Shown: positions 1-7,501, counted from the stretch's first letter. The stretch: 12,138 nucleotides of DNA from DATEMK01 sp035275625 (GCA_035275625.1 DATEMK010000541.1:1-12138), one strand, 5' to 3'. Notes: a model not told the origin generated them from the letters alone. Program-made: numbers and translations.

Positions 1-17
1 CGTTCTTTATGATTTCC

Positions 18-25
18 TATTTTTG
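18..25 (+). promoter_or_regulatory. Candidate -7 promoter box (TATTTTTG) of the large secreted protein gene
   Basis: TATTTTTG fits the Bacteroidota sigma-A -7 consensus TAnnTTTG. It would place the transcription start near position 32, about 24 nt before the ATG at 56. The -33 element would fall at or beyond the left window edge and cannot be judged. The box overlaps the alternative TTG start at 23, which argues against that start. Confidence 0.5.
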
Positions 26-55
26 TCCAATACTCCAAAACCAATTTATCCAATC

Positions 56-3000
56 ATGCAATCAAAAAAAATTAAATCATTTCTCATTCTTTTATTCTTT
101 TCTTTTTTTATTTATTCCGCGAAAGCGCAGGTGCCAAAAACCTTTTCAAATGATCCTGTAAAATTTTTACTGGAAATGCAAAGCTTTCTTGAAGAAACAA
201 ATAAAAAGGAAACAGAAAAGCTGATGGAAAAATTTACCCCGGTTTGGAATTCTGGAAAAATTTCAGCTCAGCAAAAAACGCTGGTTTATGAAACGTCAAA
301 TGCCATGCTGAAAAAAAGAATGAAAGCATTTCCCGATTTTGTAAATTACCTGAATGCCATCATGGGATTTGTGGAAAGCAACCAGACACCTCAGAGTTTT
401 GACAACTGGCATAAAAGTCTTGATAAGCTGGTAAAAGCCACTTCGCGAAAATACAGTGATTACCTCGAAATATCTTATAATCTTTTTTTATCGAATACGC
501 TTTATGAATCGCCAACGGTGAGATGGAGTGCAGATAAAAATACCTACACATTTGAATTTGATACATTGCCTAAAATTATTTTTTCCGGAATTAATCTTAC
601 CTGCACTGCCAAAGGCGACAGTTCTGTTATTTACAGCACCAAAGGCGCTTATTATCCCAACTTAAAAAAATTTTTTGGTAACGGTGGAAAAATTTACTGG
701 ACAAGAGCGGGTATTCCGCAAAGTGATGCGTATGCAGATTTAAAAAAGTATTCCATTGATTTGACAGGGAATGATTATACATTGGATTCCGTAACTTTTT
801 ACGTGCCTAAATATTTTGCCACTCCGCTTAAAGGACGTGTTTTTGATAAGCTGCTTGCCAACATAGATTCTTCAAAAGTGACTTATCCGCGTTTTACTTC
901 TTACAACCAGAATTTAGAAATTAAAGAATTAATAAAAGACGCCAACTACAAGGGCGGGTTTTCTCTTTACGGGAATAAAATGGTAGGATCGGGCTCCACT
1001 GAAAATGATGCAAAACTTTCCTTTATGCGCAGCGGAAAACCGTTTATGGTATTTGGTTCAAAAAGTTTTGTGGTAAAACCTGACCGGATTGTTTCGGATA
1101 AAGCATCCGTTAATATTTTCTGGGAGAAGGATGGAAAAAAAGATTCCATTTATCACCCCGGTATCGAGTTAAAATATCTTAAAGAGAAACGTGAAATTTC
1201 TGTTTTAACAAACACGCAAACTAATACTTCCGCACCATTTTTTGATTCTTATCACCAGGTGGATATGTATTTTGATCAGCTCACCTGGAAGCTGGATGAT
1301 CCTTTGATTGATCTGAAAATAATCAGCGGTGCAGGAGAAGTGAAGCTGTCATTTGAATCTTCTAATTTTTACCGTGACCAGCGCTTTCAGAGAATACAGG
1401 GAGTGCACGAGCAAAGCCCTTTATACACGTTGAAAAAATATGCAGAAAAAACCGGGACACGAATGATTTATGTAAAAGATCTTGCCCAGGATATGCGCAT
1501 GGCTGAAAGCCAGATCCGCGGGTTGTTTCTCGAGTTAGCCGCACAGGGTTTTTTAATATATGACGGCAATGAAGACAGGGCTGTTTTGAAAGACAGGTTG
1601 TATTATTACCTCCAGGCGAATATCGGAAAAGTGGATTATGATATCATTCAGTTTGATTCGCAGATTTCAGGAAAACCAAATGCGACCATCAACCTTTTGA
1701 ATTTTGAAATTAATATGCGGGGGGTTTCAAAAGTGGCTTTGAGCGACACTCAAAATGTATTTATTGTTCCGCTGGAACAGGAAATGGTATTAAAGAAGAA
1801 TCGTGATTTTACATTTGCAGGACGCGTTCATGCAGGCAATCTTGATTTTTTCGGAAAAGATTTTTCTTTCGATTATGAGAAATTCAAAATTACATTGAAC
1901 AATGTGGACTCGCTTCGTTTAAAAGTTTTATCTGATACCGTTGATCTGAACGGAAAATTCCCAAAGATTCCCTTAAAAAGCGTGATACAGAACATGACCG
2001 GTGAATTGTATATTGACAGGGAAGAGAATAAATCAAGCTACCAGAAAAGTCCCGACTATCCGATTCTCAAAAGCACTAAAGAATCTTTTGTTTATTATGA
2101 ATACCAATATATTTTTGATTCCATTTACAGGCATGATAATTTTTATTTCAAAAATGATCCGTTCACTATTGACAGTCTTGATAATTTCAGGAAAGAAGGA
2201 CTGGCTTTTGCCGGGACCTTTAACTCAGCCGGAATTTTTGCACCCATGCGGGAAACACTTGTTACAATGCCGGATTTTTCTCTTGGCTTTTTCAAAACAA
2301 CTCCGCCTGAAGGATTACTTGCGTATAACGGGAAAGGAACTTACCATAACCGGATCAGCCTCAGCCATCGTGGGTTGAGAGGTGACGGGCAGATTGATTT
2401 TTTAAGCTCGCACACACAATCAAGTGATGTAAAATTTTTTCCTGACAGCGCTAATGCAGATGCGACAGCATTTGAAATTGAGCGGAAGACAGTCGGCACC
2501 ACCGCTTTTCCTCATGTGAAAGCAGAAGATGTTTACATCAACTGGCGTCCGAAAGAGGACAAGATGTTTGTGTTTAAGAAAACAAAAAACATGGAGCTGT
2601 ATGATAACAAAGCGTCACTGGATGGTAACCTGGTGCTGGCCAGCAAAGGAATCAATGCCAACGGTAAAATCAGCTTTGAGCAGGCTGAATTGCTTTCCAA
2701 TAATTTTTATATTAAAGAAAAAGATTTCGGGGCAGACACCTCCGACTTCCATTTGAATTCGAATGTTGAAAAAGTCTTTGCGCTGGAAACTAAAAACATG
2801 AAATCAAAAATTGATCTTGAAAAAAGGGTAGGGGAGTTTGCGTCTAACGGTTCGGGGTCTTATGTTACTTTTCCCCTGAACCAGTACATCTGTTTTATTG
2901 AGAACTTCAAATGGTTTATGGACAATAAGGATATTCAGCTGGCAAGCGTGAGCAGTACCAAAAATGCTGAAGGAGCCGAATTTGTAAGCATAAATCCGAT

Positions 3001-4558
3001 GCAGGATTCGTTGCGGTGGTTTGCACCGGATGCAAATTACAATCTTGCTGATTATGTGATACGGGCAAAAAAAGTAAAACAGATTTTAGTGGCTGATGCT
3101 TCCATTATTCCTGATTCAGGAAAAGTGGTGATTGAAAAAGATGCAAAAATGCAAACGCTGACCAACAGCAAAGTAATTGCCAACACCACTTCAAAATACC
3201 ATGCAATGGTAAATACGACAATAGATATTACGGGCAGAAAAAATTATTCAGGTGTTGGAGAATATGATTACAAAGATATGGCTGGTGTAAAACATCTTAT
3301 TAAGCTGACTCAAATAGGAGTGGATACATCGCGGCAAACTTTTGCAAATGGTGAAATTCCGGATAGCCAGGAATTTGCCATCAGCCCCAATGTGCAGTAT
3401 AAAGGAAAAATTTCGTTCCATGCTGCAAACAAATTATTACACTTCAGCGGCTTTGCACGATTGAATCACGGGTGTGAAAAAATTGAAAAAAACTGGTTTG
3501 GATTTGCATCTGAAATTGATCCTGCCGGGGTAATTATCCCTGTCAGGGAGCCTAAAAATGAAACAGGCGAAAAGCTCTCTGTCGCCATTGTATTTGCAAG
3601 TGATTCCGCCAATGTGTATTCTTCTTTCCTGTCGCAGAAGCCGAGAGCATCGGATAACGAAATTCTTTCGGCAGAAGGATCGCTTAAATATAATACTGCC
3701 ACTAAAGAATATACCGTAATTGACGAACCCGCTGCATCGAAAAATAAAAAAGATGACAAAAGCAAAAAGGATACTTTGGAAACACCCGTTGACCTTATAT
3801 CAAAGACTTCAGGAAATTACCTTACGTTGAACGATCAGAAATGTATCGTGTATGGGGAAGGAAAAATTAATATCGGTTCCGATTTCGGGCAGTTCAAATT
3901 CAGCCCGGTTGGGAGTGCGAAGAATGATATGATAAAAGATGCTGTTGAATTTGATGTGATAGCCGATCTTGACTTTATGTTTAATGAGGATGCACTAAAG
4001 TTTTTTGCAAATACCATTATTGATAACCCGACTCTTCCCCCGACAGTTGACAGCAGGGAGGTTTACAAGCGTGCGCTGGCACAAATTCTCGGAAAAGAGA
4101 AAGCGGACAAGGTAACATCAGAAACAAATTTGTACGGAACCCCAAGAAAAATTCCGGAAGAGCTGCAGCATTCCATTGTGCTGACTGATCTTAAATTTTA
4201 TTGGGATAAAGCTTCGTTAACGTTTCGTTCAAAAGGAGATATCGGAGTAGGTTTCATTGGTAAAAATGCAATAGGAAGAATGCTGAAAGGTTATTTTGAG
4301 ATTCAGCGCAAACGGACCGGGGATGCTTTCAATTTGTACTTAGAGATAAATCCTTCTATGTGGTATTTCTTCAATTACCAGCGGGGTGTCATGCAGGCGG
4401 TATCCTCAGAGAGCAAATTCAATGACTTTATCAATAACATGAAAGAAGAAAAGCGGGTTGCTGATGAAAAAGGCGGAAAGATGCCGTATCAATATATGGT
4501 TGCCACAGTGAGAAAAAAGAGCGATTTTGTGAGAAGGTTTACAGGGAAAGATGAGTAG
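56..4558 (+). CDS. Large secreted beta-rich protein of unassigned function (1500 aa)
   Basis: I cannot assign a function. Residues 1-25 form a Sec signal peptide (lysine-rich start, long Leu/Phe core, SAKAQ end), so the protein should be in the periplasm or outer membrane. The body alternates short hydrophobic strands with G/N/D turns, suggesting stacked beta-repeats; this resembles AsmA/OstA-type layouts only in general texture. Residues about 454-525 break the pattern: they look helical and then wing-like, as in a winged-helix fold. Two well-ordered blocks lie near residues 759-800 (GKGTYHNRISLSHRG...) and 921-957 (VGEFASNG... to FKWFMD). A Lys/Asp-rich linker sits near 1225-1242, before a C-terminal region ending in KSDFVRRFTGKDE. 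The impression of a family conserved in Bacteroidota comes from memory. ATG 56 is chosen over TTG 23 because it begins the signal peptide and follows a -7 box. The gene ends 11 bp from a convergent gene. Confidence 0.9.
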   Translation: MQSKKIKSFLILLFFSFFIYSAKAQVPKTFSNDPVKFLLEMQSFLEETNKKETEKLMEKFTPVWNSGKISAQQKTLVYETSNAMLKKRMKAFPDFVNYLNAIMGFVESNQTPQSFDNWHKSLDKLVKATSRKYSDYLEISYNLFLSNTLYESPTVRWSADKNTYTFEFDTLPKIIFSGINLTCTAKGDSSVIYSTKGAYYPNLKKFFGNGGKIYWTRAGIPQSDAYADLKKYSIDLTGNDYTLDSVTFYVPKYFATPLKGRVFDKLLANIDSSKVTYPRFTSYNQNLEIKELIKDANYKGGFSLYGNKMVGSGSTENDAKLSFMRSGKPFMVFGSKSFVVKPDRIVSDKASVNIFWEKDGKKDSIYHPGIELKYLKEKREISVLTNTQTNTSAPFFDSYHQVDMYFDQLTWKLDDPLIDLKIISGAGEVKLSFESSNFYRDQRFQRIQGVHEQSPLYTLKKYAEKTGTRMIYVKDLAQDMRMAESQIRGLFLELAAQGFLIYDGNEDRAVLKDRLYYYLQANIGKVDYDIIQFDSQISGKPNATINLLNFEINMRGVSKVALSDTQNVFIVPLEQEMVLKKNRDFTFAGRVHAGNLDFFGKDFSFDYEKFKITLNNVDSLRLKVLSDTVDLNGKFPKIPLKSVIQNMTGELYIDREENKSSYQKSPDYPILKSTKESFVYYEYQYIFDSIYRHDNFYFKNDPFTIDSLDNFRKEGLAFAGTFNSAGIFAPMRETLVTMPDFSLGFFKTTPPEGLLAYNGKGTYHNRISLSHRGLRGDGQIDFLSSHTQSSDVKFFPDSANADATAFEIERKTVGTTAFPHVKAEDVYINWRPKEDKMFVFKKTKNMELYDNKASLDGNLVLASKGINANGKISFEQAELLSNNFYIKEKDFGADTSDFHLNSNVEKVFALETKNMKSKIDLEKRVGEFASNGSGSYVTFPLNQYICFIENFKWFMDNKDIQLASVSSTKNAEGAEFVSINPMQDSLRWFAPDANYNLADYVIRAKKVKQILVADASIIPDSGKVVIEKDAKMQTLTNSKVIANTTSKYHAMVNTTIDITGRKNYSGVGEYDYKDMAGVKHLIKLTQIGVDTSRQTFANGEIPDSQEFAISPNVQYKGKISFHAANKLLHFSGFARLNHGCEKIEKNWFGFASEIDPAGVIIPVREPKNETGEKLSVAIVFASDSANVYSSFLSQKPRASDNEILSAEGSLKYNTATKEYTVIDEPAASKNKKDDKSKKDTLETPVDLISKTSGNYLTLNDQKCIVYGEGKINIGSDFGQFKFSPVGSAKNDMIKDAVEFDVIADLDFMFNEDALKFFANTIIDNPTLPPTVDSREVYKRALAQILGKEKADKVTSETNLYGTPRKIPEELQHSIVLTDLKFYWDKASLTFRSKGDIGVGFIGKNAIGRMLKGYFEIQRKRTGDAFNLYLEINPSMWYFFNYQRGVMQAVSSESKFNDFINNMKEEKRVADEKGGKMPYQYMVATVRKKSDFVRRFTGKDE

Positions 4559-4569
4559 GTATCGGGATA

Positions 4570-4959
4570 TTATTTTGTATATTTCAAATTGATCTCTTCA
4601 TCCGTTGGAAAAACAATTTCTTTATCACCGGCTTTACGCGCCCAAAAAATATATTTGCCTGTTCCCACACAGGCATACGCGGAAACACTGTCACCGGGAG
4701 CAAGGGTGGTGCGGATAAATGTTCTCCACTTTTTGGTTGTTTCCTGGGCCCCGATTTTAACATCCAAAGTTTCCTGGCAAACATTGGTAAGATAAACGCG
4801 ATAGGTGTTTGATGAACTGAAGCATTGCTGGCAATTATCAGCCCACTTAGAACTTGTTTTTTTCAGACAGTTTGAATAGGCATCACCCTGTTCTGTTTCC
4901 TGTGAATAAAGGAGTGAAGTAGTAAAAAGAAAAAAAATAAATACAATACAGTTTTTCAT
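4570..4959 (-). CDS. Small secreted cysteine-containing protein, unknown function (129 aa)
   Basis: The function is not recognised. Residues 1-20 are a clear signal peptide (MKNCIVFIFF to LLYSQ). The mature part of about 109 aa has five cysteines (31, 43, 46, 61, 97), with 43 and 46 in a CxxC arrangement, which suggests disulphides in an exported protein. The core reads as beta strands: VYLTNVC, LDVKIG, a KWRTFIR segment, LAPGDSVSAYACVG, then KYIFWARKAGD. That layout resembles small beta-sandwich domains that handle a polar ligand or a protein partner, but this is inference. The frame stays open upstream to an ATG at 5091 overlapping the end of the PKD lipoprotein gene. I prefer 4959 because the signal peptide begins there. 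No good Shine-Dalgarno is present (TCAGGAAT precedes the ATG). It follows the lipoprotein gene by 122 bp on the same strand and may be co-transcribed with it. Confidence 0.8.
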   Translation of the reverse strand: MKNCIVFIFFLFTTSLLYSQETEQGDAYSNCLKKTSSKWADNCQQCFSSSNTYRVYLTNVCQETLDVKIGAQETTKKWRTFIRTTLAPGDSVSAYACVGTGKYIFWARKAGDKEIVFPTDEEINLKYTK

Positions 4960-5081
4960 ATTCCTGAAATTAAATTGATTTATATTCTTAATAACGACAT
5001 GTCTTTTTAACTCATTTTGCAGCGTAAAGTTATTTCTTCGTCCAAATTTCTTCTGATAATTCTTTTTTTCAACCTGCTTAA

Positions 5082-5837
5082 TTATTGCCATTTCAATGAC
5101 AATGTAATAAATACATCGTTAGTATTTATCTCCAGCGAATCCGGATAGTGCTCTTGTGCTGTTGCATGCATGGCAGGAGTAAAACCGGCTTTTCCGATGT
5201 AATCATGAGGATCAAGGGAATCATAATCATAGATTCTAATTGCCTTGTATGCGCTGAAATCAGAGATAGTGAACGGACTTGGCAAATTCCATGTTAAAGG
5301 TAAATCAGATTGGGTAACGTTGCTATCCTCTAATAAAGAGATTCCGTCATAGAAAACCAATGAATCGCTGTTTGTAATTTTAAAATAAACATCCGGTCCT
5401 CCGGGAATATCCCAGTTAACGCCTGAACTGTTTACAAATGAAAATTCAGTTAGCGTTACGCTTGTTATTTTTAAAATTGTCGGGGCATCTAAAATTGTTA
5501 AAGTTTGAGTGCTGCTATCAGATCCTGCCTGCCCGGTGGCGACCAGCTTTACAGTATATGTTCCGCCTGCAGCATAAATATGAACCGGGTTTCCTTCCGT
5601 AGAAGTATAATTATCTCCGAAATTCCATTTATAGGAGGATGCATTTAATGTGGCATTTGCAAAGCTCACGGCAGCCGGGGCAAATTCATTTGCTCCGCTG
5701 TATGTAAAGCTAATTTCAGGTTTAGTATTGTTTTCGGGAAAGAGAGAAGATTTATCATCCTTCTTGCTGCAACTGCTGAAAATAACGGCTGTCAAAATAA
5801 TTGCAGGGAAGAAACTGGTAATTTTCATTTTTATCAT
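5082..5837 (-). CDS. Surface lipoprotein with PKD and C2-like domains (251 aa)
   Basis: Probably an outer-surface lipoprotein. A signal peptide ends in a lipobox, IFSSC, with Cys23 as the lipidated residue. The next residues, SKKDDKS, match the positively charged then acidic surface-export tag known from Bacteroidota lipoproteins. Residues about 40-115 form a PKD domain, with the hallmark YKWNFGDN at 69-76 and GTYTVKLVA at 92-100. Residues about 120-251 resemble a C2 beta-sandwich: GGPDVYFKI at 146-154, and IRIYDYDSLDPHDYIGKAGF at 200-219, whose aspartates 204, 206, 209 and 212 followed by IG look like a calcium-binding loop. Expected roles are adhesion or binding at the cell surface; no catalytic motif is visible. 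ATG 5837 and ATG 5828 (three residues later) are both possible; neither has a Shine-Dalgarno. The stop codon overlaps the unused upstream ATG of the next gene's frame. Confidence 0.85.
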   Translation of the reverse strand: MIKMKITSFFPAIILTAVIFSSCSKKDDKSSLFPENNTKPEISFTYSGANEFAPAAVSFANATLNASSYKWNFGDNYTSTEGNPVHIYAAGGTYTVKLVATGQAGSDSSTQTLTILDAPTILKITSVTLTEFSFVNSSGVNWDIPGGPDVYFKITNSDSLVFYDGISLLEDSNVTQSDLPLTWNLPSPFTISDFSAYKAIRIYDYDSLDPHDYIGKAGFTPAMHATAQEHYPDSLEINTNDVFITLSLKWQ

Positions 5838-6030
5838 GAGGAGAAATTAAAGATTAAGGTATAAATTCATTGTGGGCAACGAAATTAATTATAAAATTTT
5901 AAACCGCAGGTGAATCGCTACAAGGGAACGATATTCGGCTGACAAATTCCTGGTATTCCGTTTTAACAAACCTGTATGTGTATGTATGGTTTTTTTTTTA
6001 CAGTTACAAAACCCAAACCTCGTTTTAGTT
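5838..6030. other. Non-coding stretch upstream of the lipoprotein gene
   Basis: No convincing ORF. It holds a short TGTATG-type tract followed by a run of T near 5980-6000, and an AT-rich segment at 5880-5900. On the minus strand a weak promoter-like pair exists: TTG, then TACCTTAA about 18 nt on, close to the lipoprotein start. It departs from the TAnnTTTG consensus, so I do not call it. Confidence 0.4.
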
Positions 6031-6036
6031 GTGCGG

Positions 6037-6142
6037 CTATTTACACATAATTGGTAATTATAGGGTCTTTGATGCCGAATGACTTGTATCCTAAAAACAA
6101 AGGAATCATTATCCTATAATGGACATAATTATGTTAAGATAG
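6037..6142. repeat. Dispersed hairpin element, copy 1 (MITE-like)
   Basis: The left arm (6037-6064) and right arm (6113-6142) are imperfect inverted repeats. Both end in ATTATAGG/CCTATAAT at the loop side, with CATAATT further out. The loop has an extra CTTTG/CAAAG pairing (6067-6071 with 6098-6102). The same ~105-bp sequence, loop included, recurs at 7655-7757 in the same orientation with only a few differences. The six bases before it (GTGCGG) are also shared by both copies. It contains no ORF, so it would be non-autonomous if mobile. What transposase could move it is unknown. Confidence 0.85.
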
Positions 6143-6179
6143 CTTTGGTTTTGTGCGCTTGCAAATTTTTTTATTTTGA

Positions 6180-6272
6180 AGACGGGAGCCTGTCCAAAAT
6201 TTTGAAGGCGAATAGAACATGAAGCATTTCGCGAAGTGTTCCGAATTTAAAATTTTGGACAGGCTCCCGTCT
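6180..6272. repeat. Long perfect palindrome, REP-like
   Basis: Two perfect 24-bp arms, 6180-6203 and 6249-6272, contain GGGAGCCTGTCC and its complement GGACAGGCTCCC. They enclose a 45-nt spacer that can itself pair weakly (GAACA 6215-6219 with TGTTC 6237-6241). The GC-rich outer arms stand out from the AT-rich surroundings. The structure resembles extragenic palindromes mobilised by single-strand REP-associated (Y1) transposases, but no such gene is in the window. There is no U-run on either side, so it is not a typical terminator. Confidence 0.85.
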
Positions 6273-6274
6273 GT

Positions 6275-6329
6275 GCATCTCAAAATTGAGTAGAAGTTTT
6301 GCAAAAACTTCGGGAACAATTTTAGATGC
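6275..6329. repeat. Second, nested palindrome directly after the first
   Basis: The outer stem pairs GCATCT + AAAATTG (6275-6288, with C6281 bulged) with CAATTTT + AGATGC (6317-6329). The inner stem pairs GAAGTTTT (6293-6300) with AAAACTTC (6304-6311) around a 3-nt loop. It begins 2 bp after the preceding palindrome, so the two form a tandem pair of structures. Confidence 0.75.
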
Positions 6330-6513
6330 CAAAATAAAAAAAACAATTTTTGGGTTTGAGAGTGGGGAAAGCCTTTAGAAGGGCTAAAAACTACTTACAG
6401 AGATTGTGATTTAGGATAAAAGGCTTTTTAATGGTTGGCATCAAAAGATAAGTTAGCCTGTAAATCACGAATGTTTAAAAACATTCTTTTAGTGTTTTTG
6501 GCTGAATGCCTTG
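6330..6513. other. Non-coding stretch with small inverted repeats
   Basis: No credible ORF. A perfect 18-nt palindrome, GAATGTTTAAAAACATTC, lies at 6469-6486 and is followed by TTTT on the plus strand, 27 bp beyond the stop of the minus-strand gene. GTGATTTA (6406-6413) and TAAATCAC (6461-6468) form a looser inverted pair. The palindrome may help end transcription, but it is weak and the T-run is on the wrong strand for the neighbouring gene. Confidence 0.4.
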
Positions 6514-7095
6514 TTATTCTTCTTTTGGGAATATTAGTCGGAGAAAAAATGAAATTGGGCTCCAAAATTCTCCAATTATTTCTCCAATAAGAAAACAAAC
6601 AAAAAGTATTAGATATTTATATTTTAGGATTGCATCCCAAGTTAAATTATGTTGGCGTAAATCTCTTATAGTGTCTTCCTGATCTTTTATTCTTTCTTTA
6701 TTAGTGAGGTCATCCTCATGGAGATTTCTGATATTATTTTCCTGATTCCTTATAGTTTCCTTGTATTGATATTCCGCAATTTGAAAGTCTTTTATAATAT
6801 TATCCTTATCTTTAATTTTATTTTGTTCTTTAATTAAAAATGTTTTGTAATCAGAAAATGTTTTATGGGTATCCGCCATTTGCTTTCCATAATCTGTTAT
6901 CATAAAATAATCATTATATGAAGTTGGCGAATCCTTTCTTTCAATAATATCGAAATCTTTCAGTTCATTTAAAACAGATTCTGATTGATCTGCATTAATT
7001 TCTTTTCCTAATATTTGAGCTAAGTAAAAATGATCATAGGCGTTTTTGGATTGAATAAACTCAAATACCAAATCTTGAATTTGTAAATTCTTCAT
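6514..7095 (-). CDS. Winged-helix-like, coiled-coil, membrane-anchored protein, unknown function (193 aa)
   Basis: Function not recognised. Residues 1-75 resemble a winged-helix DNA-binding fold: helices at LVFEFIQ, FYLAQILG and SESVLNELKDFDIIE, then a wing ending in YFMITDYGKQMAD. Residues about 85-152 are highly charged and predicted coiled coil. Within it a 15-residue unit occurs twice, 21 residues (three heptads) apart: NQENNIRNLHEDDLT at 117-131 and DQEDTIRDLRQHNLT at 138-152. A single hydrophobic segment at about 158-178 (YKYLILFVCFLIGEIIGEFW) should cross the membrane, and a short second one (SFFLRLIF) precedes the end. There is no signal peptide, so the N-terminus is probably cytoplasmic. 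It is divergent from the 62-aa gene across 36 bp and lies between the two hairpin-element copies. ATG 7095 is the only start that includes the whole N-terminal domain. Confidence 0.8.
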   Translation of the reverse strand: MKNLQIQDLVFEFIQSKNAYDHFYLAQILGKEINADQSESVLNELKDFDIIERKDSPTSYNDYFMITDYGKQMADTHKTFSDYKTFLIKEQNKIKDKDNIIKDFQIAEYQYKETIRNQENNIRNLHEDDLTNKERIKDQEDTIRDLRQHNLTWDAILKYKYLILFVCFLIGEIIGEFWSPISFFLRLIFPKEE

Positions 7096-7117
7096 AGGAT
7101 TATTATTAGAATGTTTT

Positions 7118-7125
7118 TACCTTTG
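7118..7125 (+). promoter_or_regulatory. Candidate -7 box TACCTTTG ahead of the 62-aa gene
   Basis: TACCTTTG followed by C matches TAnnTTTG(C) exactly. The expected transcription start, about 7 nt on, coincides with the ATG at 7132, which would make the message leaderless. No TTTG -33 element lies at the usual spacing; the nearest, at 7080-7083, is too far. The box overlaps the alternative upstream ATG at 7111 and so favours 7132. Confidence 0.4.
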
Positions 7126-7131
7126 CTTTTA

Positions 7132-7320
7132 ATGAAGCCTAATGATTTAAATAAATTGAAACAAGAACATGAAGCATATAAACGTCTTTATGATTCTCTA
7201 TTAGATTTTGGGCAGGATAAAAAAACACCTGTTGAGAAATTAGATTATGTAAAGGCGCGTATTTTTGATGCGTTTGTTTCCGTTAATAGAATTAACGATA
7301 AACAACTTCTTGTTGCGTAA
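7132..7320 (+). CDS. Small helical protein, unknown function (62 aa)
   Basis: A 62-residue, charged, probably all-helical protein without signal peptide or membrane segment: MKPNDLNKLKQEHEAYKRLY, then a GQDKKTPVEK turn and KLDYVKARIFDAFVSVNRIN. No family recognised. Support for coding is amphipathic composition typical of a small soluble protein and a good -7 box just upstream. An in-frame ATG at 7111 would add seven hydrophobic residues (MFLPLLL) but overlaps that box, so 7132 is preferred. It is divergent from the winged-helix/coiled-coil gene. Its last 29 bp overlap, tail to tail, the end of the 69-aa gene on the other strand. A terminator at 7531-7558 lies downstream on its strand, so its transcript may run through the whole opposite gene. 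Confidence 0.6.
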   Translation: MKPNDLNKLKQEHEAYKRLYDSLLDFGQDKKTPVEKLDYVKARIFDAFVSVNRINDKQLLVA

Positions 7321-7501
7321 TTGTAATTTTGTGAACCTTTCCGTTTTCGTCAACAAACGAAAGATAAATTGCGCTGACAGGGGGACGGGAATCAGGAAAG
7401 AAATAATTTTCAATGGCTTGTTTTGGTGTGACATCGCTTAAAATGTCATTTACTGATCCGTCAACAAAATCAGCCGTAACCGTAATTCGATTTTTATACA
7501 T
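7292..7501 (-). CDS. Small conserved-looking protein, unknown function (69 aa)
   Basis: A 69-residue protein of balanced composition with alternating strands and one helix: KNRITVTADFV, then DILSDVTPKQAIENYF, then AIYLSFVDENGKVHKITIT. It has no signal peptide and no cysteines. I recognise no family. It reads as a real gene because the strand pattern is regular, a -7 box (TATATTTG) sits about 64 nt upstream, and the overlapping minus-strand frame (7240-7434) lacks such order. The last codons overlap the end of the plus-strand 62-aa gene by 29 bp. A hairpin at 7531-7552 falls in its probable 5' leader. Confidence 0.6.
   Translation of the reverse strand: MYKNRITVTADFVDGSVNDILSDVTPKQAIENYFFPDSRPPVSAIYLSFVDENGKVHKITITQQEVVYR

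Noticed and set aside
23..55. Upstream TTG start for the large secreted protein
   Set aside because: It overlaps the -7 box and would put 11 residues before an otherwise typical signal peptide that begins at ATG 56.
2001..2756. Alternative-frame plus-strand ORFs (2001-2378, 2529-2756) inside the large gene
   Set aside because: Their composition is unordered and they lie wholly within a well-supported reading frame; they are shadows.
4559..4569. Shared terminator between the convergent genes
   Set aside because: The 11-bp gap and its edges show no stable stem with a T-run.
4960..5091. Longer start (ATG 5091) for the small secreted protein
   Set aside because: It adds 44 charged residues ahead of a perfect signal peptide and overlaps the end of the previous gene.
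6134..6346. 70-aa minus-strand ORF
   Set aside because: It runs through both palindromes and the end of the repeat element; its protein is an artefact of repeat DNA.
6514..7501. A toxin-antitoxin or phage-defence system
   Set aside because: The gene layout is suggestive but no known toxin, antitoxin, nuclease or effector motif is visible; it is kept only as a question in the findings.
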